From NCBI GenBank assembly GCA_009746045.1, contig RPFO01000310.1, positions 2,617,692 to 2,681,691 on the forward strand: a stretch of DNA of 64,000 nt, given 5' to 3'. Positions within the stretch are counted from its first letter, which is position 1. Each line of letters starts with the position of its first letter. Positions 12,001-22,500 of this stretch are shown one piece after another. Source of the DNA: Mesostigma viride (taxonomy: Eukaryota; Streptophyta; Mesostigmatophyceae; Mesostigmatales; Mesostigmataceae). The notes under the pieces were generated by a model. It was given only the letters and a program-made list of their open reading frames with translations. It had not been told where the DNA came from and ran no database searches. The position numbers and the translations under genes were made by a program.

Positions 12001-15000
12001 TTGGCGGTGATGTAATGTGGGGGTAGGAGTACGTGGCTGCATTTGATGTGTTTGATCCTGGTCAGTTGGCATTGGCGCATGATTAGTGTGAGTGCAGATA
12101 ATGCTGGTGATCATGCATTAGTGGCATTACTTAGATGTCAGGCGAAGCGAAACACTTTGTCTGGAGGCAAAAAGAAGGTAGGCTAAGACCGTGCAACCAA
12201 GCGATTGCGCCTTTTTTCCCCCAAAGAACTTACAAGCTATTTCCCTGTCGTAGAAGTCACCAGAAACTGCCCGTGGATGCGACGGAAAGCACGATTTGCT
12301 AGTAGCAAAATAGCTGACAGTATAATACCTAACGCCAGCGCCACAAGCAATGCGGCCCGCCAGGCATCCCTGACAGGGCATCCTCCGGAGGCCACCATGT
12401 CTCGGCGTTTTCCATTGTCATAGTTTTCATAGTGCCCACATGCAAAAACATATATAACCCCATTAACTGTAGTTCCAAATGATGTAACGGTCATAGTAAG
12501 CGCATCTCCGCACCTTGAGGTACGGGTAGATCTCCAGGAACCACTGCAGCGATGTCGGTGACACGGTGTCCAAGTCCCCGTCTTCGTCCACCCGCAGGAA
12601 GACGCCTGATGCGGCGACGTGTTACAACAATCAGATAACAGGGTTGGCCTTAGACATCCAGCTTCCGGGACATGCAGGAGGCAGAGAAGATAAATATTTT
12701 TTGGGTATTTTTATTTTCCGTTGAACAACCAATTTCCTATGAATGAGGCGGGAAAAGGTTAGTAAGCTGTAAGCCAGTGAGGATCTAAGGATGGTGTAAC
12801 GTGGGCCACGCAGTACGACAGTGAGGATCTAAGGATGGTGTAACGTGGGCCATGCAGTGAGACAGTGAGGATCTAAGGATGGTGTAACGTGGGCCATGCA
12901 GTGAGACAGTGAGGATCTAAGGATGGTGTAACGTGGGCCACGCAGTACGACAGTGAGGATCTAAGGATGGTGTAACGTGGGCCATGCAGTGAGACAGTGG
13001 GGATCTAAGGATGGTGTAACGTGGGCCATGCAGTGAGACAGTGAGGATCTAAGGATGGTGTAACGTGAGCCACGCAGTACGACAGTGAGGATCTAAGGAT
13101 GGTGTAACGTGGGCCACGCAGTACGACAGTGAGGATCTAAGGATGGTGTAACGTGGGCCACGCAGTACGACAGTGAGGATCTAAGGATGGTGTAACGTGG
13201 GCCACGCAGTACGACAGTGGGGATGCAACAAGGATGGCGCAACGTGGGCCATGTGGTGTGGTGAGACAGTGGGGATGCAACAAGGATGGCGCAACGTGGG
13301 CCGTGTGGTGGGACAGTGGGGATGCAACAAGGATGGCGCAACGTGGGCAGTGGGACAGTGGGGATGCAACAAGGATGGCGCAACGTGGGCCGTGTGGTGG
13401 GACAGTGGGGATGCAACAAGGATGGCGCAACGTGGGCCGTGTGGTGGGACAGTGGGGATGCAACAAGGATGGCGCAACGTGGGCAGTGGGACAGTGGGGA
13501 TGCAACAAGGATGGCGCAACGTGGGCCATGTGGTGGGACAGTGGGGATGCAACAAGGATGGCGCAACGTGGGCCGTGTGGTGGGACAGTGGGGATGCAAC
13601 AAGGATGGCGCAACGTGGGCACAGCGATGGACAGAACTGCGCCCAGTTAGTAAACCACAAAATTGCGGTCGGAAAACAGTTCCAGGGCGAAGTAGCAACC
13701 GCACAAAGCACGGAAACTACATGTCGTTACTGAATGCACATTAAAGAAACATTGGAATACTGAGAGTAGCTGTGCAGGGATGCTACCAAGCTACCCCTTA
13801 CTGGGTGGCTTGAACCCGCCGAGAGATCCCCCATGCTCGCATTTGCTACATTGCAACCCCCCAACAATATCTATAAACACGGCACAACTACTAGCCCTAC
13901 GACGCAACTAGGAGCTGCCTTGTCAAGCTACTGAAGGCCTTTTTCTACCCAAGGTCTTCTTCTACTGAAGGCGTTCTTACCAGGCGGCGTGCGACCCGGT
14001 GGGTACAGCGCCCACCGCTTGGCGCCGACCAGCAGCGCGTTCCATGCACTCGTCAGCGAGGGGTCCACGTGCCACGACGCGCCCGACCGAGGGGGTCCCA
14101 GCACCAGCCACCGGAAGGAGGGTCGCGATGCAGGCGGCAGCACCGCCAGCAAGTCCTCTCGGAACACACGGGGGATGGAGTACTCGGTCAGCAGGCCGGG
14201 CGCAGCGCGGCCAAACTGGGAGGGGGGGGGGGAGGGAGGGTTCAAGGGTTGCAGGTTGTGGGCAAAAGTGAAAACGGGGCTGGAGTATTCGGTCAGCAGG
14301 CGCGGTGCGGCGCAGCGAAATTGGGAGGGTGCGGTTGCGACCAAACAGGGGTGGGTGGGTGGGGAGAGGGAGGTTTTGAGCAATGGCAGGTTGCGGGCGA
14401 CAGTGAACATGGGTATTGAGTGATCGGACAGCAGGCCCGGCGCAGCACAAGGCCAAACAGTGGGAGGGAAGAGACGTTTCAAGGGATGTAGGTTGCGGGC
14501 AACAGTGCGACAAAAATGATTGTTATGGTGCTGTGGAAATGAATGCAGTTGATAAGCACGGCGCGGCGAGGTTAAACGTTGGACGAAAGCAGTGGAGGAT
14601 GTACAGCCGACAGGACAGTGGGTTTGAACACCCGAGTATATTTTGATTGAAATATATTTAACATACCTACCTTGGATTTGAATATGTAAAGCGGCTCCTT
14701 GTCACTCGGCCTAATCCTTGATGCCAAATTCCTTTAAAATGAAAATCGAGTTACTAGACAAGCGCCCACCTTGGAGTCGAATATGTAGAGCGGCTCCTCG
14801 TCGCTCTGCGCCGCCATGTACGCAGCGTACTCGCGCAGAGGCATGGTCAGCCGCCGGCCGCTGACCGCCGACACCTTAAAGCGAGCGTCGCCATAGCGCG
14901 CGACAAGAGAGGGCAGGTCCCAGGGGCGGCTATTGCGGGCGGGCCATTCGTCCAATAGACCCAGCAGGATCGCCTGGAAGTTGGGAACGAGAGGCGGAAT

Positions 15001-18000
15001 ATATACCAAAGGCGGGGTTAGTACAAGTGGAAGAGTATATAAGAGAGGCTGAATAAATACAAATGGCAGAATTGAAGTTAAGTGTAAGAATAGACAAGAA
15101 TGGCGAGCTCGATACAAAAGGCAGAGTCAATACAAGCGGAAGAATAGATAAGGGTGGCGGACTAGGTACAGCCGAGTGCCCGAGTCATTCATAAGAGCGG
15201 CGCAGTCAAGAAAAATAATCTGCAGAACCAGCACAACGTGTGGCGGAAAAAACACACACGGGGTAGACTAGGCACACACGGGGCAGAATAAGCATTAGTC
15301 AGTGGATCTAGAAACCTGATGTGTGGGGCAAAGCCTGGCGCGCAGGTTCACTGCGGGTTATAGTCCGATGTACCCCGCGCGTCTGATGTCTGACGCATGT
15401 GCGCTGGTGCGCAAGCAGTGTGGGTGTGGGTCATGGGTGGGTCATGCATGCGGTTCATGCCACACGCGAGCCATGGCACACGCGCCCCGTAGTTCCAAAT
15501 ACCCTAGGCCCTGAACCCTAAACGTGTCCACACGCAAGCCATGGCCACACACACAATAGTAGTTCCAAATAACTTAAATCCTAAACCCTAAACATGGCCT
15601 CCTCAGTGTGCTTAGCAGGAGCCAGTCACCACCATGATGGGATGGACATCATGTGTGTGACAACGTACACAACCGGGGTGGTGTGCGTGATCAGCCAATG
15701 GGGCCGCAGCATGCGTGCATGTGTGCCATGTGATGGAAGCCAGAGGTACCCGCTCACGGACCATGCAAAACGGGCCTATAACAACTAATGACTACATTCT
15801 TACGGCCAAGTGCGTGCGGTGCGTGCGGAGTGTTGCGCCACGCTGCGTGGCGAGCGCTAACGATCCCGGGGGATTGATTAATTAATTAATTAATTAGAAA
15901 CATAACTCCGTTGGGATGGGATCCCCGGGGATTAATTAATTAATTGATTAGAAACATAACTCCGTTGGGATGGGATCCCCGGGGATTAATTAATTAATTA
16001 ATTAGAAACATAACTCCGTTGGGATGGGATCCCCGGGGATGGGTATTGCAAATTACTGCGATCTCACAAACCAAACTCAAACGTGAAATATTTCTCACCG
16101 GTACTGCCGGACGGTCGAAGCGCGCCTCAAATTCGTCCGCGTCAGTGACGGACGCGCGCAGGACCTGCTCGACCGGCGGCAGGAACTCGTGGATCGCCAT
16201 GTGGCAGCGGTACCAGCGACGGTAGAGGAACAGCGAGGAGAAGCCAGCTGTGCAAGGGGGGGGGGGCGAAGGAGGGCGGGGGGGGTTTGCAGGGGATCGT
16301 TCAAAAGTCAAGACACGCCGGCAATTCAGACATGGTCAAAAGCGAGCAGAAAAAGAAGAATGTTCGACTTCCAGCGGACAGGTTTACGAGGATTTGGCCT
16401 ACGCAATGGCAAGGAGAAGGCATGTTCCGAAACAAACGTGGGTCGCAACAGCATGGTCAACGGCGAGTAGCCAGGTATGCAAGTAGAGGGTATGAAGGGC
16501 ATATTCCAAGAAAATGCCCGTGTGGATAGCCCGGTCAGCATGGTACCGTGCGCTCAGAGAGAGGGGGTTGCTCTCACGAAGCCTGGTCTAATGGTCATGG
16601 TCACTGTAATGGTCGCCATCAGACGAGGCGTCGCCCTCGCAAAGCCTAGGAGAATCCGGCTGTTGATGGGAGGGGCGGTGTTCACGACATGTGCTATGGG
16701 TCGCAGCGTCACACGGCCAATGGAAGAACAAGCAAGCCAGTGTGGGTGAGAGGGCATAATTCAATAAAGAAAAATGCGGGGAGCAAGGGATGGTAAAAAA
16801 AAAAGGTTGCCTCGCGAAGCCGTAGGCCATCAACAAGCAGAGGCTGGCTGGGGGGCCGGGAGGGGATTATATTCTATTAGTTGGTAAATGATGTTGTTAT
16901 AAATTATATCGTGTGACTGTGGGCAGGGATATGAATGGAGATGTGAATAAGTTGCCACGACATGGTCAAACATAGAGCGCAAGCTGAAGAGCTACCTTCT
17001 GTTCTACAATATGTAAGGTGGATACGGAGGGCATCCTTGAGGCCTTGGATGCATAGGGCGGAGGGGACGTGTAAATTGAGGGGTACGCCAGTCCCAGCCA
17101 CATGGCCAGCAGGGACAAAAAGACTGAATGGGGGGTGAGTGGGCATTGTCACCCCAAGGCAGGCATGTGTCGCAGCAACGTAGTTACCAGGTACAGCGAC
17201 ACGCTGGACTGCACCCATGACAAGTACTGCGCGTGTACGCGCATTCTGCACTGGAGAGATGACAAACATATCGCACGGCAGCTTCGAGCTACCACGGTCC
17301 GGATTCTCTGGATTTTCTGGCATAAGCTTGTCGGCCTATCGATTTCATATCGTGCACCTGGTGCCGCGCATCCATCCCATGGTGTGCGTACCGTTGGAGA
17401 TGGTGACAGCATCCACTCGCTTTACGGGGGGCGTCTTCCCTTTGGTGTCCGCCAAGCTGGACATGCGCGCCCACACAACAGCCATGATATTCATAAGAAT
17501 CAGAACAAGCCATGCCGCTTCTACACGCATGAACTAGTCCAGCTATTTCGCCCTCCAACATGCGTCAATCAATGTGGCACAGTAAGCAATCTACTAGCTC
17601 TGTTTATCCCAGAACGTGCTCATCGTCGGGCCCCTGCCCACCAGTGCTTAATAACAACCCCGTACCTCAATTCAGCTTCCAACATTATCTTATTTATTAT
17701 CTTTAAATCTCCATGCTACCCCACGCAGCAACAGCTTGAAAAGCAGCCATAACTCCTGTTTATGTAGAATACTGTGAGGCAACCTGCGCCGGCAGGATGA
17801 TTGCTCCTTCAGTACAATCACTGACCAGAAAAGCACTTTAGGCGCACTCAGCAGCATTGTGGCAACCCATAGAATACTGCGCTACCGGTTCGCAGTCGCG
17901 CAGAAGCGCTCACATTTGAAATCCCGTGTGCCGCCACGACTCCCTGTACTGGAGGTCGCGCCCGACGGGTATTTCCTCCAGGCACAGTTGCATCCACAGG

Positions 18001-18307
18001 GGCTCTTCCGAGCACAGAATGTACATGACCCTGGGCATGAAGGCAGGATGGTGTGCGGGAACCAGGATTGATTACCGGCAACAAAGGTCAGCACATAGAA
18101 AAAAACTTCAATTTATATTCTATAAGGGCCACATGTGCGCAGAAACAGCAAGCTGACTCTGTACCTGCTAGTACATGCCAGCCGCATAATGTCATCCATC
18201 GTGAGCCCGTGAAGTATCTTGACAATTAACTCGTCTGAGAGCAGGTTGAACAGGCCCAAAGACTCTGCTGTTTGAGGCTCTCTTCCATAGCCCACAACGC
18301 CAGCCAT
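1..18307 (-). CDS. JMJ21: F-box / JmjC / APH-like fusion protein (JMJ21-type), 3' end off the window
   Basis: Multi-exon gene read leftwards. Exons (high to low): 18307-18165, 18030-17914, 17456-17392, 16247-16099, 14973-14770, 14215-13981, 12605-12514, 11506-10826, 9579-9457, 8716-8636, 6048-5837, 5043-4474, 3849-3765, 2944-2605, 1726-1465, 60 to beyond 1. All 15 junctions have GT-AG and keep phase, giving about 1139 codons so far; Arabidopsis At1g78280 has about 940. Order of parts: F-box, JmjC dioxygenase, aminoglycoside-phosphotransferase (APH)-like kinase fold. JmjC proteins of the JMJD6 group are Fe(II)/2-oxoglutarate hydroxylases or demethylases; the F-box suggests an SCF adaptor role. 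The substrate is unknown. The extra length lies mainly in low-complexity inserts in exons 11506-10826, 5043-4474 and 2944-2605. The start is an ATG (18305-18307) just before the F-box. The final codons lie off the left edge. The family call is confident; the cellular role is inference. Confidence 0.92.
957..1485 (-). repeat. 41-bp minisatellite beside a JMJ21 splice donor
   Basis: Five near-perfect 41-bp copies start at 1002, 1043, 1084, 1125 and 1166. Degenerate relatives continue near 957, 1207, 1380 and 1424, and the last reaches the real exon end at 1465. The shared core is CACCCACATGGCCACA; read on the minus strand this is AT|GTGGGT, the donor used by the JMJ21-like exon. Confidence 0.88.
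4019..4112 (+). repeat. Short tandem repeat (~23 bp, four copies)
   Basis: Variants of AGTTGGCTTATCTAATCTAT in the JMJ21-like intron between exons 5043-4474 and 3849-3765. Confidence 0.8.
5564..5799. mobile_element. MITE-like element with ~65-bp terminal inverted repeats
   Basis: Left end 5564 onward (GGCATCTATCCGGTGGCCGG) is matched by the reverse complement of the right end (GGCATCTATCCGGTTGCCGG). The pairing continues through TACTTACCGGC, GGACGCCTAGTT and AAGTGTT with scattered mismatches. Total 236 bp, no coding capacity. It ends 37 bp from the donor of exon 6048-5837. No clear target-site duplication is seen. Confidence 0.85.
6485..7835 (+). repeat. 31-bp minisatellite, about 43 copies
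   Basis: Unit CTGCCTTTGGTGCTGTTTGT + CTTGGATACGA fills 1.35 kb of the JMJ21-like intron 6049-8635. Variants (CACGGATACGA; GACC/GAGC/GATC; shortened copies near 7510, 7668 and 7785) are interspersed, suggesting higher-order shuffling. All long frames here (repeats of LPLVLF, RQTAPKA) are artefacts because 31 is not a multiple of 3. Confidence 0.97.
8829..8935 (-). repeat. Interstitial telomere repeat (CCCTAAA)n then (CCCTACA)n
   Basis: About six CCCTAAA units followed by five CCCTACA variants, in the JMJ21-like intron between exons 9579-9457 and 8716-8636. The plant-type heptamer supports a green-lineage host. Confidence 0.95.
10018..10063 (-). repeat. Dispersed AACGGAGTTATG / TTAATTAA repeat, copy 1
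   Basis: CCCAACGGAGTTATGTTCCT followed by (AATT)n. The same words occur in reverse orientation in three tandem copies at 15868-16038, and a decayed relative lies at 39208-39252. Confidence 0.75.
11617..11873 (+). repeat. 32-bp minisatellite, eight copies
   Basis: Unit AAAGGTAATTGTTTAGTATT + GACACAACCAGC with A/G and G/A variants, in the JMJ21-like intron upstream of exon 11506-10826. Confidence 0.95.
12773..13215 (+). repeat. 44-bp minisatellite, about ten copies
   Basis: Unit GACAGTGAGGATCTAAGGAT + GGTGTAACGTGGGCCACGCAGTAC. It is directly followed by a diverged relative array (13216-13622). Both lie in the JMJ21-like intron 12606-13980. Confidence 0.95.
13216..13622 (+). repeat. ~47-bp minisatellite, nine copies, sister of the preceding array
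   Basis: Unit GACAGTGGGGATGCAACAAG + GATGGCGCAACGTGGGCC(G/A)TGTGGTGG, with two shortened ~39-bp copies. Shared words (GACAGTG, AAGGATGG, AACGTGGGCC) show descent from the same ancestor as the 44-bp array. Confidence 0.93.
14215..14520 (-). repeat. Degenerate tandem copies of an exon 5' edge (JMJ21 HxD exon)
   Basis: The first ~45 bases of exon 14215-13981 and its acceptor tract recur with boundaries at about 14320 and 14457. Minus-strand readings are [15 protein letters not shown] (real), [15 protein letters not shown] and [15 protein letters not shown]. Between them a shared ~50-bp block (CAGGTTG(C/T)GGGC) also repeats. The acceptor AG is lost in both copies. Confidence 0.85.
14665..14710 (-). 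repeat. Degenerate copy of an exon 3' edge (JMJ21 exon 14973-14770)
   Basis: CTTGGATTTGAATATGTAAA + GCGGCTCCTTGTCACTC mirrors the real exon end at 14771-14810 (TTGGAGTCGAATATGTAGAG). The copy keeps a GT donor (CCAAG|GTAGGT on the minus strand). It sits about 100 bp downstream of the real donor. Confidence 0.85.
15500..15597 (-). repeat. Short interstitial telomere-like patches
   Basis: Two blocks of GTTCCAAATA followed by CCCTAAA-like units (CCCTGAACCCTAAAC and CCTAAACCCTAAAC), about 70 bp apart, in the JMJ21-like intron 14974-16098. Confidence 0.7.
15868..16038 (+). repeat. Three tandem ~61-bp copies of the AACGGAGTTATG / TTAATTAA repeat
   Basis: Each copy has (TTAA)n, then GAAACATAACTCCGTTGGGA and TGGGATCCCCGGGG. 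The unit carries GGATCCCCGGGGAT and TTAATTAA palindromic words. It relates to the inverted copy at 10018-10063. Confidence 0.88.
17392..18307 (-). other. JMJ21: F-box segment of the JMJ21-like gene (exons 1-3)
   Basis: Exon 1 encodes an F-box beginning near residue 19 ([17 protein letters not shown], then MRLACTSR). It continues across the first intron with [17 protein letters not shown], the hallmark continuation of the F-box in At1g78280 (NEEPLW). Exon 2 ends [11 protein letters not shown] 65-nt exon at 17456-17392 ([13 protein letters not shown]) is needed to keep phase into the next exon ([14 protein letters not shown]); the equivalent linker exists in plants. F-boxes bind SKP1, so the protein probably enters an SCF ubiquitin ligase, as inferred for plant relatives. 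Confidence 0.88.
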
Positions 18308-18930
18308 TGTATTGGATACTGTGACAGCTTGCAGGCAAAGTTGTGTGTAGAAGAAAAAGATTATGCCGAGGATTGTTAAGCAGTCGTTGTCAGCCCAGCC
18401 TCGGCCTCCTGGATTGCCCGGGACTGGAACCGAAACGCTTTGTGGAATTTAGTGGCCACTCCCACCTTTATGGGCAACCCAGTGCAACTAGCATATTTAC
18501 GCTGACGCACCTTGAACGCACTGCCATAGCTCACGCAGAAATTAGGGTTCTGCTTACGCCTCACACAAGTGTACGGTCCGCTGACTCCGATCAGCTATAA
18601 TGCATCCAGCGCGGGCTATGACGCACGCAATATGGCGCCACGTGTGGCCTAGGGGTTTGCCTACTTGGCATTGACGGACATACTGGCATCCCCCCGCGCA
18701 TGCAGGTTTCCGACGCAGGCACACCTGCAGGACCGTGGAACCTGGCAGGACAAGAAGCGAAATTCATCTCGATCTGTCCTTCACCATAATTTATTCCAGT
18801 ATGGTGGCAAATGACGTGAGTTTTATCCCTACTGTAAGTTCATCTACAATGGCTGCGGTTCCATGCCTTGGAAGGGTAGACGCGCGTGCACAACAAAAAT
18901 TCCACCTGCAGGCTTGCGCATCAGGATGAA
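18308..18930. promoter_or_regulatory. Divergent intergenic region, JMJ21-like / INTS5
   Basis: 623 bp separate the JMJ21-like ATG (minus strand) from the proposed INTS5 ATG (plus strand), so the two genes probably share a bidirectional promoter. I see no clear TATA box or known operator. The stretch contains short GC-rich words and no gene-like frame in either strand. Confidence 0.5.
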
Positions 18931-19541
18931 ATGCCTTCAGCAACCGACGCTTATCACGAACAGCTAGAGTTGCAGGCTGGACAATGGTGGCAGCGCGTGG
19001 ATAGCCTTCACCGCTCGCTGAGGCCATGGGAGAACGAAGCGTCCGATGCTATGCGATGGGCTGCCTCGCAACTGCGTTTATTGGAGCCCGTGACGCCGAA
19101 CATGCAAGCAGCATCCCACGCGACCTCCTGTTCCAAGGCACTCTCTGCTGTTGCAGGCGAGTGTGCACAAATCGCAATTCGATTCCTTTTCCGCCCTGCT
19201 ACATAATGGTCTTGATTCGTAGGCACATGCTTTGCATAGTGATTTGTGTTGGAAGAAGAGTTGAAGAAAGAATAGAAGCAAGGAAGGATAGAAACCAAGA
19301 CACGAACAGCACCTAATGGCCAAAATGGAGTAACTAGCATGATGCCGCGTAATATTTGACGGTTATAGCAGTCATTTAATTTATAATGGAAGTTTCAGGC
19401 TAAACCTGTCAGGTTGTTGACTCTGTTGCGGATGTCGTGTCTGTTGCAGCTGCTTCGTTGGATGACTTGGACTCCTCTAGCCCTCTTTCGGACAGACTCA
19501 ATCGTTTCTTGGACGTGCTACCTGGGCCAGCGGCTAGCTAG
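18931..19541 (+). CDS. INTS5: INTS5 candidate first two exons (tentative)
   Basis: An ATG at 18931 opens a frame (WWQRVDSLHRSLRPW, then ASQLRLLEP) of amphipathic character that runs to about 19155 before a possible GT. A second candidate exon starts after CAG at 19410-19412 (VVDSVADVVSVAAASLDDL, then LSDRLNRFLDVLPGP) and vaguely resembles the human segment before the first conserved INTS5 block. Their donor sites are not obvious, so the exact exon ends and the true start are uncertain. Confidence 0.4.
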
Positions 19542-22500
19542 AGTATTGGTTAGCCGTATGCGTTGCAATATAAATATTTGGCTTATCTTTCTCCCAAATG
19601 CTGTGACTTCGCATGTAGTCGTTTCTCTCACAGGTAGTCATTTCAGCGATTGAGCAATACTGTCAACAAACGCTGTAGGTACTGCTGTAGGGGGACAGAC
19701 AGTGCTCTCTGTCTGTCCAGATGCTTACGTGGATTTCCCTGCGAGACGTAACTTGAGTAACATGCTTCAAAAAGCCTGAGATTTAATTGCTAAGCGAACT
19801 TAGAATGAATTAGGCTCTATCATGGGCAGGCTGGATTCTATTCTTCAATTAAACCTCGCCGTCCAAGCCATGAGAGCCTTACCTTAGCAAGTTTCTTATG
19901 GTATATAGAGAGGCTCTGGGTGTCCATCTAGTGCGTTTCTTAGCAAGTTTCGCCAGATGCTGTGTAAGCAAAGTCCTTGGCACGTGGCGAGACTCCTCAA
20001 CTGGGTTTTATTTGCATGGCTTAAAACTATGCCCATTCAGACATTCTATCTGTTACCATGTAAGCTCGTATTCGTACTTAGCGCATCAAGCCTGGACGAG
20101 AAGCACGCACTATAGGAGCAGTACAAGAGACAATCATGCCTCCTATCTCTCCCCACACGCGGTTAGCTGAATTTGCATGCCGCCATCCTACTTGCGATCA
20201 TGCACATCATTGCGTGTATTGGCCCACGGCATGCAGACTTGGTGTGCCGGTGCCTCGCGCTGGCCTTTGGGGACGACGACAGACGTCAGCACGACCCTGC
20301 GCCTCGGAGAGGGCAGTTCGATGGCGCTGAGGCCGTGGGGGCAGGAGGTCATCCGGGTGTAGAAGTCGATGTATATCGTGACCACCACACGTCTAACTCG
20401 GGCAAAGCCTCCTCGCTGGATTCTGTTCCTGGTCCAGGGGTCAGCTCGTCATGGGTCCCTGGGAATCTCCCCTCTTCCTGGCGTCTGTTCAGCGCCCTGT
20501 TGGAGCAAGCGCTGGGGACGCAAGAGAGCTCCCGGGAGGGAACCAACGACGTGAACGCCCATGCTGTTGTTGACCAGCAGTGCATCGATGGGCTTGTTTC
20601 CCGACAGGCCCAGGGTGCCACGGGCAACGCAGGGAGGGGGACCCATGTGGAGGATGCAGATGCCAGAAGCCAGCGAGCAGCTGCCACACGGATGCCAGCA
20701 ACCGCATCCCATCGCGCAGATGGCAGTGGCGCGCATCCGAGTGACTCTCCCAGCGCCGCAAGCAGCGGTCATCACCCCGCCTCGCAACCCCGGCTCACCT
20801 GGCTGGTGGTGCGTGCGATGATTCACTGCGGGCCGGCCGCGCTGGGCCCCCTGCTGCACTCCCTGGGGCGGCAACTACGGGCAGCAGTCGCGTGCGGCGC
20901 TGCCCTGTCGCTGGCGGACCGTGGGAGCATCCACTCTACTGCTGGCGGACCGCACAGGCACCTATCGCTTGATGCGCAAGATGGGGCCATGGACTGGGCA
21001 TCGTTGCAGGATGCACGGTCGCAGGGCGCGGTGTCCCAGGATGCACCGTCACGCCACACCAGTGTCCCTGCTTCGGGTCCTCTCGGAGCCACGGGGGGCC
21101 GGGATGGTGGTAGCTCATCGTACGCGTCTGCCGGGCAATCGCTTCTGGGTGGTGCAGGCCAGGGTTGGCCGCAGGACCTGACGAGGAAGAACGACGGGGC
21201 AGGGGACTTTGCTGCTGACACATCTGTTGGAGATGCTCGGGGGAATGGGCTGGGCGAGGACTTGTTGCTGGCACCCGCAGCATTCTCGAGGGAAACGGCG
21301 TTGGCGCTGGTGGAGGTCGTGGAGCGCATCGCCAACAGGTAGGGCAGAGATGCAGCGATGACAGGGCCCTGGTTGGTAGCACCAGGGAGGGTCATGCAGT
21401 CGCTCTTGTTGGTAGCGCGTCGCGTGCTGTTGTGCTGCATTTTGTGTCGCTGCATACTCGTGGTGCTGTGTTGGTCACAACTTCACGTTATAGAAAAACA
21501 AAACACGCCACACGCCAGGAGACATCTGTGGCCTGCCCGCTTGTGGCAGTGAGAAAAGCGACTGGAAGCTAGGTGAGGGCGGCCTTCCTCATTGTGTATA
21601 AATGGTTTGAGGTTCCTTAATTGGTGCCCACGTGGTGCAGTCGCGTGCGTTTGATCTTTTGTTTTATCGCACATACGTAGGAAGTCGGTCGTGGCACCCT
21701 GTGTACAATCGTGGCACCCCCTGCCCCAGGGTAGAGCCAGAAGATGCCGATCAGTACAGTCATTCACGCCTTAAGTTGGGTCGACCCCTCAAAAACCTCG
21801 AACCCAGCTTAAGGCGTGAATGACAGTACCAATCATAGAGCCACCGACTATACAGGTTGTGGTATCAATCATTTGGCCGGGGTTGTGCCACGTGTGGGGT
21901 GCCAGGATTGATGTGGGGTGTAACGGTTTCAGTGAATGACTTCCCACTGCCTCCTACTTGTTCCCGTTTGACAAAGGTAATGGACTATCCTGGTCGTGGT
22001 ATCACACACAATATGTGTTCCCACTGCCTCCTACTTGTTCCCGTTTGACAAAGGTAATGGACTATCCTGGTCGTGGTATCACACACAATATGTGAGTGCG
22101 CGGTGTGCAACACACACACACACACACACACAAACACACATGCCCTGTGAGGTGTCGCACGGGCTTCTGCTGGTCGTGGTATCACACGCACCTGCTGTTT
22201 CTGCGGTGGTGATATTGCATCGTGCGCGTGTGATCGCTGGTTGTTGTTTGGTAGGCGCAACTGACCTCGGTGTCCGTTCAGACGGTTGAATACTAGCTGG
22301 TCGTTGGAAGGCAGTGTTGCACCAAGCTGGTCGTTGGAAGGCTTGCATTCCGGACCTGAAGTCTGGCTGGTAAGCAAAGATGACTGTTCTGGTCTTTGTC
22401 TGTGCTGTAGGGTAGTAGCATATACTTGGATATATACTTGGAATAAGTAGTATATGCTTCGACCTGGGTTTCATGAAATGTCCTCATTTGCGGTTGCCTT

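Larger units (their letters stand above)
10826..16247 (-). other. JMJ21: JmjC catalytic region of the JMJ21-like gene (exons 4-8)
   Basis: Exon 16247-16099 carries the pre-JmjC helix ([17 protein letters not shown]). Exon 14973-14770 carries [10 protein letters not shown] and EPLYIFDSK. Exon 14215-13981 carries the Fe(II)-binding His-Val-Asp in [15 protein letters not shown] (about residues 275 and 277) and the 2-oxoglutarate lysine in GAKRWALYP (about 292). Exon 12605-12514 has [12 protein letters not shown]. Exon 11506-10826 supplies the third metal ligand in [13 protein letters not shown] (His about 359) and AVTQNF. All metal and co-substrate ligands are present, so the domain looks active. 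After [10 protein letters not shown] comes a 150-residue low-complexity insert, then the conserved [20 protein letters not shown]. The exon with the HxD motif has degenerate copies of its 5' edge upstream. Confidence 0.92.

Noticed and set aside
13093-13744. Repeat proteins of 130-200 codons on both strands
   Set aside because: Read-through of the 44/47-bp minisatellites. The JMJ21-like exons 14215-13981 and 12605-12514 splice across.
20823-21455. Minus-strand 210-codon frame opposite the INTS5 exon
   Set aside because: Shadow of a GC-rich real exon; it lacks homology while the plus-strand frame matches INTS5 and keeps splice phase.
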